Below, piece after piece: positions 53,736 to 64,000 of a stretch of DNA of 64,000 nucleotides. Source of the DNA: Ziziphus jujuba. Its lineage: Eukaryota > Streptophyta > Magnoliopsida > Rosales > Rhamnaceae. The translations under genes and the position numbers were made by a program. The stretch lies in the NCBI RefSeq assembly GCF_031755915.1, contig NC_083379.1:47748001-47812000 (forward strand), given 5' to 3'. Every line of letters begins with the position of its first letter. Position 1 is the stretch's first letter. Under the pieces are notes generated by a model that was given only the letters and a program-made list of their open reading frames with translations, was not told the DNA's origin and ran no database searches.

Positions 53736-53798
53736 CGCCATTTTCCTCTAGTTTGTCAGTTTCCGTAAGTTTTCCATCAATTTTCCGCCAGTAGGAAA
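53736..53798. repeat. Subterminal TTTTCC repeats, left side of the MULE
   Basis: Several copies of CCGCCA or TTTTCC-type words (TTCCGCCATTTTCCTC, GTTTTCCATCAATTTTCCGC, AGTAGGAAAAC) lie just before the transposase start. Similar words occur again at 56806-57015. Confidence 0.6.
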
Positions 53799-53927
53799 AC
53801 GCTATATTTGGCAACAAAAGAACAAAATCGACTTTTTTAATACAGTTAATATGTTTGTTTAGTATTATTCAAATTTTTATATATTTGTTGATTTAGTTTA
53901 ACGTTATTCATTTAATTTTGTAGTAAA

Positions 53928-56410
53928 ATGGAAGATAATGGTATTGTAATTGCGGTTTTATACAATAGAACATTGGTACGAAATAATGGTGGTAATTGGG
54001 AATATCGAAACGGTAAAAATATAATGGTTTCCGTTGGCAAGAGATGCACAAAATCAGAGTTAGAGGATGAGATTTTCAATTATATTGAGATAGATCGAGA
54101 TGAATATTTGCTAAAGCTAAAATGGATATATGGACGATGTGCAGAAAAGTTAGATCCTACAGAAATACGCTGTGATAGGGATGTGAAATGCTTTCTTCAA
54201 GAAGTGAGGAATGGAGGGATGATAATGATGCGAAAGTTGAACATGTATGAAATGTTCATCAAACAGCATTTGCTTCGGATAATAGGAGTAATCTTCATTC
54301 TTTTGCTTGTCCTCCAATTGGCGTTCGTCTACCACAAGTTTCTAGTACTGAACCTATTCAGGCTACATCTCAGGAAATTATGGTTCACGAAACTCAGTTT
54401 AGAGATCAAGTTGATGTTCGTGGAGCCTAGACATCATTTACATCCACGAAGGAGTTGATGTTGGAGGTGACTATGTTGAATGGTTTTCTAATGATGAGGA
54501 GTATGAGCAATTGCATAATATTGATCATTATGAGAATTACAATGCAGCAGGGGATGATGTTGATCATAATGATGTAGATTTTGATTATGAGTTGCTGGAC
54601 AATGATAATGATATGCATCCTGAAATGAACAATGAAGGAGTTGATGATATTAGGGTTCATCGTGCTATAAGTGACCACATATCATCGAGCAACAGAAGTG
54701 GTTCTATGGCCATATTTTCGTCAAAGTTCACTGGCCATGAGAGCATTGTAGTTGGACAATTATTTCGCAACAAATGTGACTTACAGAATAAACTGAGTAT
54801 CTATTGCATGCATGAAAATAAAGAGTTTAAGGTGACACGGCCAACTACACAACGATATGAGATTGTATGCTTGGAAAATAATTGTAAATGGCGACTATGT
54901 GCAACCACATTTAAAAATGGAGAAATATTTGTTGTGAAAATTTTTGATAATGTACACAGTTGCTCGTTAGATATCGTACATCGAGAACATAAGCAGGCTA
55001 GTAACCAGATTATCGGGCAATGTATCAAATTTAAATATGAAAGGATTGCACGTGTTTATAAACCCAAAGAAATTCAACATGATTTTTTGCAGAAATATGG
55101 AATTAATATAAGCTACAACAAAGCATGGAGAGGTAAAGAGTATGCACTTAACAGTGTTAGGGGATCTCCAAAAGAGAATTTTGCTAAGTTACCTGCCTAC
55201 TGTTATGAGCTAGTGTCGAAAAACCTTGAGACTCTTATATATATCAAAACAGACAATAATAACAAGGTGATTGGAGCAAGCATTAAGGGATTTATATCTC
55301 ACATAAGACCCGTGTTAACTGTTGATACAACTACATTGAAAGGGAAATACAAAGGGTACATGTATATTGCATTGGACATGGATGGCAATAAGCAAGTATA
55401 TCCTTTGGCTTTTGGCATTGGAGATTGAGAGAACGAGCAAGCATATACATGGTTTTTCCAAAACCTCAAGGATGTCATTGGAGATTTCCCGGATTTGGTG
55501 TTTGTGAGTGATAAACACTCTGCTATTGAAAAAGCATTACACAAAGTTTTTCCAATGCATACCATGCGCTATGCCCCTACCATATAAACATAAATATTAA
55601 AACGAATGGACATGCGAAAGATGAAACAATAATACAATGTTTCATGCTCGCAGCTAATGCATATTTGGTTGAAGATTTTGAGTTTTATATGGGACAAATT
55701 GAGGCAAAAAACAGTAGGATTGCCCAGTACATTCGATCATATGACCCTACAAGGTGGGCACGTTCTCTTTCTCCATGTAGAACGTACACTATCATGATCA
55801 CCAATATTGTAGAAAGCTTGAATGGTATTTTGCTAGATGCGAGAGAGATGCCAATAGTAGCATTAATTGAGCATATATAGGATTTACTGCAAAGGTGGTT
55901 TTATGAGAGACGTACTGCAGGTGCAAAATTGACGAAGTCTGTGATTAACCATATAGAAGAGCAACTCAAACTCCAAAATTTGGAGTCTATCGGACTACGT
56001 GTGAAAGCCGTTAATATGCATGAATTTCTTGTGGAAGGTGGGAGTTTGAGGGGTACAGTTAATCTCCAATCAAAAACATGCTCATGCAAAGTCTTTGATC
56101 TTGATTAATATCCTTGTGATCATTGTATTACCGCTTGCAGAGAACGCAAAATTGCTCCTTATAGCATATGTTCTTATTATTACACCGCGGATGCATATCG
56201 TGCAGCTTATGCTGAGTCCATTTACCATGTGTTAGATGAAAAATAGTGGCATGCTCTGGATGACGTGACAATTCGTATTGTTCTTCCACCGAGATGAACA
56301 CGTAGGCCAGCCGCTAGGCCGAGGATGCAACGCATACCATCCGAGGGTGAAGATGTTATTGGACGTAGATGTAGTCGATACGGTGGTGCTGGACATTATA
56401 GGTAGAGATG
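53928..56410 (+). pseudogene. MuDR-type MULE transposase, broken
   Basis: The start MEDNGIVIAVLYNRTLVRNN opens an N-terminal domain typical of plant MULE proteins. Frame changes occur at about 54235 and 54430. The long middle block (54511-55428) has the MuDR zinc-binding type region (KEFKVTRPTTQRYEIVCLEN, then CKWRL, and a VHSC) and the DDE core start VDTTTLKGKYKGYMYIALDM. After a TGA at 55426 comes QNLKDVIGDFPDLVFVSDKH, with the second D. MITNIVESLNG marks the third acidic residue. The SWIM-like CSCKVFDLD-stop-YPCDHC follows, and the zinc knuckle CSRYGGAGHY has lost one cysteine. At least four further in-frame stops make it non-functional. Confidence 0.9.
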
Positions 56411-56805
56411 TACGAATCCATTGTCTTATGCTTCGAATTAGGAAGTTTTAATTTAGTGTTATGGTTTAATATGTTTTGATAATTATTTCATATCTTGGAT
56501 ATTATATTTTCTACTCGACGGTGGAAGATTTATTAGAATTTTTTTTTTTTTAGAATTTCATCCCAAATGAAAAGAGGCTTTTTGGAGTTGATTTTAAATC
56601 TTTAGTTCACATCTCATTTTATGAAATATCCAAATGATTTTGAAAAGAAAAAAATATATGTATCATTTTTTCTTTTCTTTAAAATGGTCATTGATTTTAA
56701 ACGTCAATACATTTTTTGTTAAATCCATCTTCATCTTATATAATACTTGTCTCCACTCTCAATTTTTTTACCCCACTATTAATTTAAATAATCTATTAAA
56801 AATTG

Positions 56806-57015
56806 ATTTTCCAAGTGGAGAAAATTACTTTCTTATAGGAGTAAATATTATTCAACAATTTTCGCTTGGAGGAAAAATTTTCCAACAGGAGGAAAATGAT
56901 TTCCGCTTGGAGGAAAAATTTTCCGCTTGGCGGAAAATTATCTAGAAGCTTCAATTGGTTCCATATGGGATTTCCAATTGGAGGAAAATTTTTCCGACAA
57001 GTGAAAATTTTTTCA
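56806..57015. repeat. Cluster of TTTTCC-GCTTGG-GGAAAA palindromic repeats
   Basis: About six copies of a short near-palindrome with the core TTTTCCGCTTGGAGGAAAA, or diverged versions with CAATTGG or CAACAGG in the middle, occur in 200 bp. They match words on the left side of the same element. Confidence 0.7.
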
Positions 57016-57652
57016 GAATCTGCAATTGAGCTCGTAATATGTTTGTGCATAATAGAATTCTAATAAATAAACATGGCACATTTTCTATAAGGTCAATTAG
57101 TTATTTTTACATCAATAACACATCGTTATTTTCGTTAAATGAACATTATAAGCCACCATTATATTTACAATTAAAAGTCTAATATAATAAAGAATATGCA
57201 TCTGTAAACATGACAAAAGTAAAGAAAAATGCATCACCACCCAGCTCATAAGTTTAATTCTTTGTTGTAAGTTTTACTCTTTTTCTTCAGTAGGATATCC
57301 ACATTCAACCATAGGAAATTTCCTTTTTCAGTTTGAAATAAGTTTCCTAAAGTAGGAACCAAATTTATCAATAGCATGATTATGAGTCAACTATCTAGTT
57401 TACAGAACTCACTTTCCAGATCACTCATGGAAGAAGAAAAAGAAGTACATACGAAAAAACCTAAAGGGAAAAAGGAAATCAATTGGAGCAATGAAGAAGA
57501 AAAATCTAAATGTATACCTTCATATATCTTTTTCCATTTTAAATGAAAGTTTTTTGCATAATATATTTATTCCACTTCGCTTTATTATTTAGCCACACGG
57601 AGCCTCCATTGAAGTAAAACAACATGAGGATTTTCGAATTTGCAAAGAGTAC

Positions 57653-58308
57653 CTGGGAGCAAATAAGCATTGACAATAATAGCTTCCGAAACGCTACTCA
57701 AAGACAAGAAATTTTTTTCATAAATGGAGCCAATCATAATAGTGTTTGGAAGCTTTGCTCTTCTATATTTCTTCCTCAACTGGTTGATACATTCAGGCCT
57801 TTTCTTAGTAGTCCCATGTCTATGTTGCTCACTCCATGCATACAACATTCCACACATCCCCAATTCCCCGTTAATAGAAATAAAACTTGGCCAATCTAAA
57901 ATCTTTACCTTTACCCATCTCCATAACCAAAAACCCAAAACAAAGGTTCAAATTTTGGATTTTTTTTTTTCTTTTCCCTCAATTTTCTCATCAACCAAAC
58001 ACCAGAGAATACATTGAAAAAATATGAAATTAAGTGTTAAAAAAAAAAAAAAAGCTCTGTACCTCCTGAGTGATATCAAAGAGAAGAATTGCTGTGGTAG
58101 CATCATTGGAATAAGTAGTAAAAGTCTTGAGGATCCGAGAAGCAATCCAATTTCAACTGGGTTGTTTGGTCTCTTTTCCATTTCCAATTTTGGGATCTAT
58201 ATCTTGGTCTTCTTCTTCTTTTTCTTCAGGGGATATTATAGATCCGGCATATTTGATGAATCTAAGAAATGGGTCCTCCTCTTCTACTTCCAAATCTTCA
58301 ATGGCCAT
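57653..58308 (-). pseudogene. Antisense host-gene fragment inside the MULE (two exon remnants)
   Basis: On the minus strand an ATG at 58308 starts MAIEDLEVEEEDPFLRFIKY, continuing through an acidic stretch. After an in-frame TGA it reads NWIASRILKTFTTYSNDATT and AILLFDITQE and stops at a good donor (GAG/GTACAG, 58063). A second block, 57653-57839, reads AWSEQHRHGTTKKRPECINQ and LRKKYRRAKLPNTIMIGSIY and ends LLPG at another donor. The acceptor before AWSEQ is TAT instead of AG, so splicing is broken. The layout, with exons, intron remnant and donors kept, indicates capture of genomic DNA. I believe the parent is a conserved plant gene of unknown function, but I cannot name it. Confidence 0.65.
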
Positions 58309-58504
58309 GCTAAATCCTTTTTTTTTTTTTTTTCACCGAGTTTCATATATAAAATTTTCTTGGATTAATTATCCTGCTAAAGAAAAATTCCAATATTACA
58401 ACAGTTCATAAATAATCAACCATTAGCCAAAAAAAAAAAAAGTAGAGAAAGAAGGAATAAGTGGTTGCGGTGGCATCAGCACAAACGCAACCTGCGGCTG
58501 TGGC

Positions 58505-58690
58505 GACAACTAGCTTTCGGTGGTGACAACAATGGTGCAGATGCGGCGATGGCAATGGTGTTGGTGCTGCGACGACTGGCTTTTGGTGGCGACAATAATG
58601 GTGCAGCTGCAGTGATGACTAGCTCTTGGTGGTTATGACAATGATGCGGCTGCGATGACGATTGGCTCTTGGTGGTGATTGCAATGGTGT
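58505..58690. repeat. Minisatellite of about 43 bp units inside the MULE
   Basis: Four diverged units start at about 58505, 58571, 58614 and 58656, each with GACNACTGGCTYTTGGTGG followed by GACAATAATGGTGC-like and GCTGCGATGAC-like words. The first unit is longer. It is GC-richer than its surroundings. Confidence 0.7.
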
Positions 58691-58820
58691 TTTTTGAAAG
58701 GGAAATTAGAAAGAGAAATTCCTAGCTAAGTTTTGAAAGGGAAAGGGAAAGAGAAAGCAAGAAAAAAATTAAAAAAATATAATAAAAGATATTTTGGTCC
58801 AAATGTGTTAAAAGTTGATT

Positions 58821-58893
58821 TTTTTTTTTAAAAATTTTTTTTGCTATTTTTCAATTTTGAATCTGACAAATAGCTACTTTTCAAAAAAACCCT
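58821..58893 (-). repeat. Right terminal inverted repeat of the MULE
   Basis: Complement of the left terminal repeat, see 53199-53275. The outermost GGGTTTTTTT lies at 58883-58892 on the minus strand. Confidence 0.7.
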
Positions 58894-59079
58894 TTTTGTT
58901 ATTTGAATAAGTAATTTATGTCGACAAATGGGTTGGCTCAGTTTGCACACACACAAAGTTGGACGTTTTACATAAGCAAAAAATTAAATAAATAATAATA
59001 ATTAATGTCTCTTAAAAAATAATTAATGAAAAACAAGACATTAATAAAGTGAATCTTTTGCGCTTTTTCTTTAATAAAA

Positions 59080-59180
59080 TGCCTATTGGTATAATTGGTC
59101 GAGTGATTGTATTTAAAATTCATAATGTTTTAGAACAAGCTGAAACAAAAAAAAAAAAAAGAAATAAAAAATAAATAAAA
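59080..59180 (+). mobile_element. Possible tRNA-derived SINE
   Basis: ATTGGTATAATTGGTCGAGT resembles a degenerate Pol III box A region as seen in plant SINEs. About 60 nt later an A-rich tail begins, A14 then GAAATAAAAAATAAATAAAA. No clear box B and no clear target-site duplication were found, so this is tentative. Confidence 0.3.
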
Positions 59181-59725
59181 CATAACCATATTAATAGCAA
59201 ATTAAGTTCTCTCGTTTGTATTTTTCTTTTTTTTCTTTTTTTTTTCCATTATTTATACTATTTAGCAATTGTAATTTTGGCTTCTTTGCAACTGCCAAGG
59301 GCTATAATTTTGCAGCTCATATACTTAGAAGGTGTTCTGCCTCAAAACTATTATCTGGCTTAGATTCTTATAGTGGTTGATTAACCCATTCTCTTTCGCA
59401 GGCGTCTTTCTAGAATTGCATGCTACTTTTCAAGGTGGACAATTTTCTTAGGTTCTGGATCAGAAAAAAGAATATGATCCTCGAATGTCAGAGCTGTAGC
59501 ATTATGCTCTTTTAAGCTTACTTTTCTTTGTCATAATTACTGTTTGTCCAATTGCCATTTCTTTATATTGCTTACGTTCCAAATTTTCTTTTGGAGGTAT
59601 CAAAGAATTGATTTTCGAGTACATCCATCAATACGTAGTTATTGTGATGCTAATAAGGCTAAACGGTAAGTTTTTCAAAGTACTCCTTTAGATTCAGAAC
59701 TTAAATGTAACTAGACAGTTAATTA

Positions 59726-59727
<2 letters not shown>

Positions 59728-59761
<34 letters not shown>
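59728..59761. repeat. (GA)n microsatellite
   Basis: About 17 GA units. Confidence 0.95.
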
Positions 59762-59764
<3 letters not shown>

Positions 59765-62239
59765 CAGTTGTTTATGAGCATCCTATCATGGTCTAGGAAC
59801 TAAAGATGATGAGTTTCTAAAAATGGAAATTTCTTTTCTTCTTGATACTCTTCCACAGTTTCATATGTTTGTGTTCTTGATTATTGGTTTTAAAAACTCA
59901 GTTTCGTTTGGTTGCCTCTCTTTCCCTTTTTCTGGGAAGTGGTGCACACTATCTAAATCTGCTAAATTGTTGATTTTGTCTTTTTGGATTTCAAACAAAA
60001 TGAAGTGCATTTCGAGTTTTCCCTTTCAGTGCAAAACCTCGTTCCAACTATTTAAACTGGTAGATGATTACATACAGATAAATTACACACAACAAGAGAT
60101 AAGAGAGCCTCAGAATCAAAAAACTTGCACCGTAAGTTTCTCATATTAAGCTACTTACATATTTTTTGTTCCGTGTATGGGGTAAACAATGTGTTATACG
60201 TGGTTTCCAATCGATCAACAATAATGAATAAGTCAAGACTGGGCCCCTTGATAGATTGTTCAACCGATCCACTTCAGATCAGCCAGATTGATACAAAAAG
60301 ATGTGGGGGAACAAAAAAAATCATTCTTCTTTTACTTTCTCGTCAAGAAAAGTTAATATTGAATGGCACTGAACAAAAAAATGTTCTACTTATAGGGCAA
60401 AAAGATGTTGAGGAACCCACTAATGGTGAAGATGATGAGGAAGCTAAAAATGTTGAAGATGATGAGGAAGACGACATTGAGGTTGATGATGCTGAGGAGG
60501 CAACAAATGCATATGAGGAATTGAATCTGGCACTCAATCCTTTTCTCTCTGTTCCTGTCTTATCCCCTTTTCAATAATCTGTCATCTGCATCATTGGTAG
60601 TGTCTCATTTATGTCTCAGGCCTCCTTTTGCTGTTTGCACCATGTTCTTTTGTTTGTAGGCTGAGGATGGTGAAATTCCTCCACAATCAGATTCATGAAT
60701 CCTTTTTTCACTATTCACAAGTCGCGTGAGCAAAAGGTACTGTAGATGTTGCCTCGTTGAACATTCATCTGATCTGTTTTACCAATAATTTTCCCTTTCT
60801 GAATGTACAAGGCAACTATATTCTATATAACTAAAGCTTCTTCTGAATACTGTTAAAATTATAGTTTTGAGACAAGCAGATGCTTGCTAGACTGAAAATT
60901 GAAAGATCCACAGTGGAATTTCCTATATGTAACTTAGATCTAAACGTGGAGAGCATCTCAAGAACCCATTTGCAAGAGCTTCTTGATATTTTTCCATCCA
61001 TTGAAGCAGGTGGTGATAGAACACAAGAAGCAGATACCAGTGATGAAGAATATCAGATATATGAGCAACATAGCGATGGCAACTTCTCCAATAAGGATGA
61101 CTGCTAACGGTAACACATGCACTTTCAGAAGCTAAAACTAGTGGGGGTTTTCGAGGTAAACTAGTTGTGCATTAGCGCATACAGTCAGATCGCGCCTTGC
61201 GTCGTTTCTTATCATTCCAAATGTTGAAAAACTCTTTTACACTGAATTTGGTGACTTTCCTGTGCATCTTTGTGGGGATCAAAATTTCTTTAAACCATGC
61301 TTCTTTATTTTTTCATCCAAACTGGCAACCATTATCTAGTGGTCGAGGCAGAGTGATTGCTTACTCAATTCAATTCTGAGAGGTGAAGCTTTTGTATTTA
61401 TGGATTTTATTATGAGCAGTTGGCTGTTCGTTGATAGGTAAAGAAAAGGTATTGTCTACGAAAGCAAGAAATTGCACTGGGAGTACCATATATACATGCT
61501 TGCCATCATCATCTTGCTCCGAGCACAGCAACTTTATTAACCAACAAAAAGGAAAATAAATAAATAAAAAATGGCAACTTTATTACTTCACTTTTAACCC
61601 ACATCGAAGCTGCCAGCTCAACAGAAAATAATTTCCTCCCATTTCCGTCAATGTATATGTACGCCATATTTGATCAAAACCAAAAATGTAAACGTATAAA
61701 CTGAGTTAAATTTGCCCTATTATGTCTTGTTATTCATGCACTTTAATGGGCAAGCTATGAGATAGAGAACGGATAGATCTTTCATTTTCTTTAGCCGAGA
61801 ACAAATAATTGTATTTCTGATTATCTATATTGATATATTCATAGTTCATCTTCATCGTCAGGTTGGTTAACTCAAAAAGCTCATATACGACTTTCCAAGG
61901 GTTAAAAAATTTGACCCAAAACAAGCTAGTAGCTAAAAAGCCATTAACATTTAAAATGAGTAAATCCCTATTCTTAGTTATTTAACACTAGCACTATTCG
62001 TGCATCAAATGCATGCATGGACATATATTTAGACAGAACGTATACAAGATTTGCCCATTTTTCAAGAAAATATACCCATCAATATAATAACTTCTCTTCC
62101 ACGAAGTAGAGCAATTGGCCCCTGCCTACCGTTAGCAATCTACAAAGTCAAACAACCTGTCCCATTCCATCTAATTTACAAATAAAAAATAAAAACTCTA
62201 TGAATAAATGTATGGACAGCCAAAAGAATAGTTGTATTA

Positions 62240-64000
62240 TTAATCCAGGTAGAAGAGAGTCACAATTTTTCGGAGATTTTTGGCTTCTTGACACGTTTCC
62301 ATGAGCAATTTACTATCATGGAAGGCAAAGCAAATCACTTGCTGTACGTGTGAAATGATGTCCATATTGCACAGCCTGCAGTTTCACCAAAACACTATCA
62401 TTTGCATCTATCAAAGTCAAAAAGAATTAACACCATCAAAATAGGGTGCACCAGTGCAAAAATAAAAATAAATAAATAAAAAAAGCAAGAAATTATCTGG
62501 AGTGACTTTCACTTTGTACACTTGGTAGTGCTGAAGAACTACAGGATAAACACACAATAATCATAACTAAGAGGAAAGAAGAATGTCTGCATCCTAGAAG
62601 AAGGTTATGCATAATGGGTACTAACTTTACTGCACTAATCTTGTGCTCCATTGCAGCAGTGAGCAACTATGATCTTTTTCCTAAGAGAAGGGTGGTTAAT
62701 GTACTACCGATTTCCATAAATTGGTAATACTCCCTTTATAGTAGTTTTTTTCAGTAACCATCGAGAAAAAAAATATTCCAATTCAGGCGTAACGAATTTA
62801 AAATGTATCTGCTCTGTTCTAGATAGGCTACAAAGGCTAACTGAAAACGAAACAACCATATTATTAAGCAAATATATAGAGTTCTATGACAAAACCTGCT
62901 TGCTTCTAACAGAGGTAGATGATCATTGTGAGGCTTCTCTATTACATTCTTCACCTGCAAATTTTCCAAAAGATGATGAAAATTTTAAAAATAAGGCCTT
63001 TATGTGTTACCAAGGAAGGAACCATCATATGCAGGGAGACAAGTGTATGCATAAATGTATGAAAAGGAAACTTTCCACTGATCACAACGTTGAACAAAAC
63101 CACAAGGGAAATAACAGAACGCCTAAAGAGACAAAAAGGGAAGTAAATAAAAGACAGATTGATCAAAACTCAGATGAGTCAAAATACCCAAAGCATGAGA
63201 CCAAGACACTAAGTAATTAATAACTAAGATTGCTAAAAGGTAAAAGGTTATGAAATTGTAATGTCAAGGATCATAAAATTTGTTATAAAAGAAGGTACTT
63301 CCTAGGAAAATTCTTACTTTTGACAATAACTCCTGACTCTCAGGAGGTTGCTTTTTCAAGCTCTGTGGCAAGATTACTGTAAGAAGCTCTGGTTTTTCTG
63401 CTCTCAAAGCACCCCTGATAACAGCAGCATTAGTGCCAGATGCTCCAGATGTATATATGTGATTTTTCTGCAATCAATAATCATTCAGCTACATGAGGAA
63501 CATGAAAATCAAAGGCAACTAACCAATTCACATTCAACATAAATAGGACATGTTACAATGCTAAATAGCATACAGCGTACTTATATATATTCACAGTTCC
63601 ACACCACATATAATGAAGTTCAAGTTCTTACAGTTATAACCATTGCGTAGCTAAGAATCTCAATAAGTTCTTGATGCATGAATCCCATATTCCGTGTCCC
63701 GAAAAAGCCAATAGCTCTAGGTCCTTGCTGCTGAATGGCTAATAATTCCTGCCAAAAGATAAGGTGCCTTAGAAACTCAATAAAGCAGCTTCAAATGTTA
63801 TGGGTGCTAAGACAAACCTGTAGATAATCCACATCAGGGGCAGGTCTAAACTCTGATACCAGAACTGCCCCTGATCCTTCAACAACAGATTGAGCTTGGG
63901 TTGGAATTTGACTGCCTACATCTTCTTCAGAACCAAACATGTGCGCACTACCTTTCTCTCCATATTCCGTATTGTCTATATCTTGATCTCTTCTCATATG
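62240..64000 (-). CDS. Conserved plant Rossmann-fold (LOG/DprA-like) protein, 3' part; gene continues past the right edge
   Basis: Five exon pieces are visible: 63818-64000 (5' end outside the window), 63632-63748, 63318-63467, 62896-62954 and 62240-62375. They join in phase and give about 215 C-terminal residues. Key segments are ELLAIQQQGPRAIGFFGTRN, MGFMHQELIEILSYAMVIT, KNHIYTSGASGTNAAVIRGA, ELLTVILPQSLKKQPPESQE, NVIEKPHNDHLPLLEASR and LCNMDIISHVQQVICFAFHD, ending KIVTLFYLD. The glycine-rich GTRN and TSGASGTN stretches and the alternating strand-helix pattern suggest a nucleotide-binding fold related to LOG/DprA-type proteins. I recall this as a strongly conserved plant protein of unknown function. 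An activity is not shown. The last exon has no long ORF and is recognised only by continuation of the family sequence. Confidence 0.82.

Larger units (their letters stand above)
53199..58893 (+). mobile_element. Decayed Mutator-like element (MULE), about 5.7 kb
   Basis: The ends are imperfect inverted repeats of about 75 bp. The left (about 53199-53275) reads AAGGGTTTTTTGGAAAAATG and later GAAGAATAGT-A10-TTTTT-A7. The right (about 58821-58893), on the minus strand, reads AAAGGGTTTTTTTGAAAAGT and later GAAAAATAGC-A8-TTTTT-A10. Between them lie a broken MuDR-type transposase, subterminal TTTTCC/GGAAAA repeats, an antisense host-like exon fragment and a minisatellite. I could not see a matching 8-10 bp target-site duplication, so the exact borders are uncertain by several bases. 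The element looks unable to move on its own. Confidence 0.78.
58894..62239. other. 3.3 kb without a gene I can support
   Basis: Several short open + strand pieces occur. An exon-like piece at about 59601-59669 is flanked by AG and GTAAGT and reads RYQRIDFRVHPSIRSYCDAN. An acidic ORF at 60233-60577 is rich in D and E. An ORF at 60880-61107 reads MLARLKIERSTVEFPICNLD and ends in SNKDDC. They could be exons of one decayed or unrecognised + strand gene, but I cannot join them in frame or name a family. A possible tRNA-derived SINE lies at 59080-59180 and a (GA)n repeat at 59728-59761. The part next to 62239 is the 3' region of the following gene. Confidence 0.4.

Overview
The window looks like nuclear DNA of a flowering plant, probably a eudicot. 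Genes carry many short GT-AG introns, intergenic DNA is very AT-rich and crowded with (TA)n microsatellites, and every recognisable family is a plant one. I cannot name the species from the sequence alone. All exon coordinates below were derived by hand from GT/AG sites and reading-frame continuity.

Region 1 (about 0.2-22.7 kb) is a tandem array of seven NADP-dependent 2-alkenal (double-bond) reductase loci of the MDR superfamily, called AER-1 to AER-7 here. Five are intact (AER-1, -2, -5, -6, -7). AER-3 has a one-base frameshift near its start. AER-4 is a multiply damaged pseudogene that lost most of its last exon. The copies differ by clean loss of different introns, and AER-6 is inverted relative to the rest. 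An ABCC-type ABC transporter relic lies between AER-2 and AER-3.

Region 2 (24.6-36.7 kb) holds two divergently oriented GH28 polygalacturonase genes, about 8.6 kb apart, both with signal peptides and intact catalytic motifs.

Region 3 (36.7-53.1 kb) holds three housekeeping or signalling genes: an ITN1/ANK1-like ankyrin-PGG membrane protein (+), an 11-exon WD40 plus type II inositol-polyphosphate 5-phosphatase of the FRA3/5PTase12-14 class (-), and an 8-exon HOL-type thiol/halide methyltransferase (-). A 5'-truncated LINE tail with a recognisable target-site duplication sits inside an intron of the 5-phosphatase gene.

Region 4 (53.2-58.9 kb) is a decayed Mutator-like element (MULE). It has imperfect terminal inverted repeats, a broken MuDR-type transposase and, in the opposite orientation, what looks like a captured fragment of a host gene with remnants of two exons. 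Its left end lies about 140 bp upstream of the methyltransferase start codon.

Region 5 (58.9-64 kb) has a stretch with no gene I can support, then the 3' part of a conserved plant gene for a Rossmann-fold, LOG/DprA-like protein (-) that runs off the right edge. No CRISPR, rRNA or convincing tRNA genes were seen.
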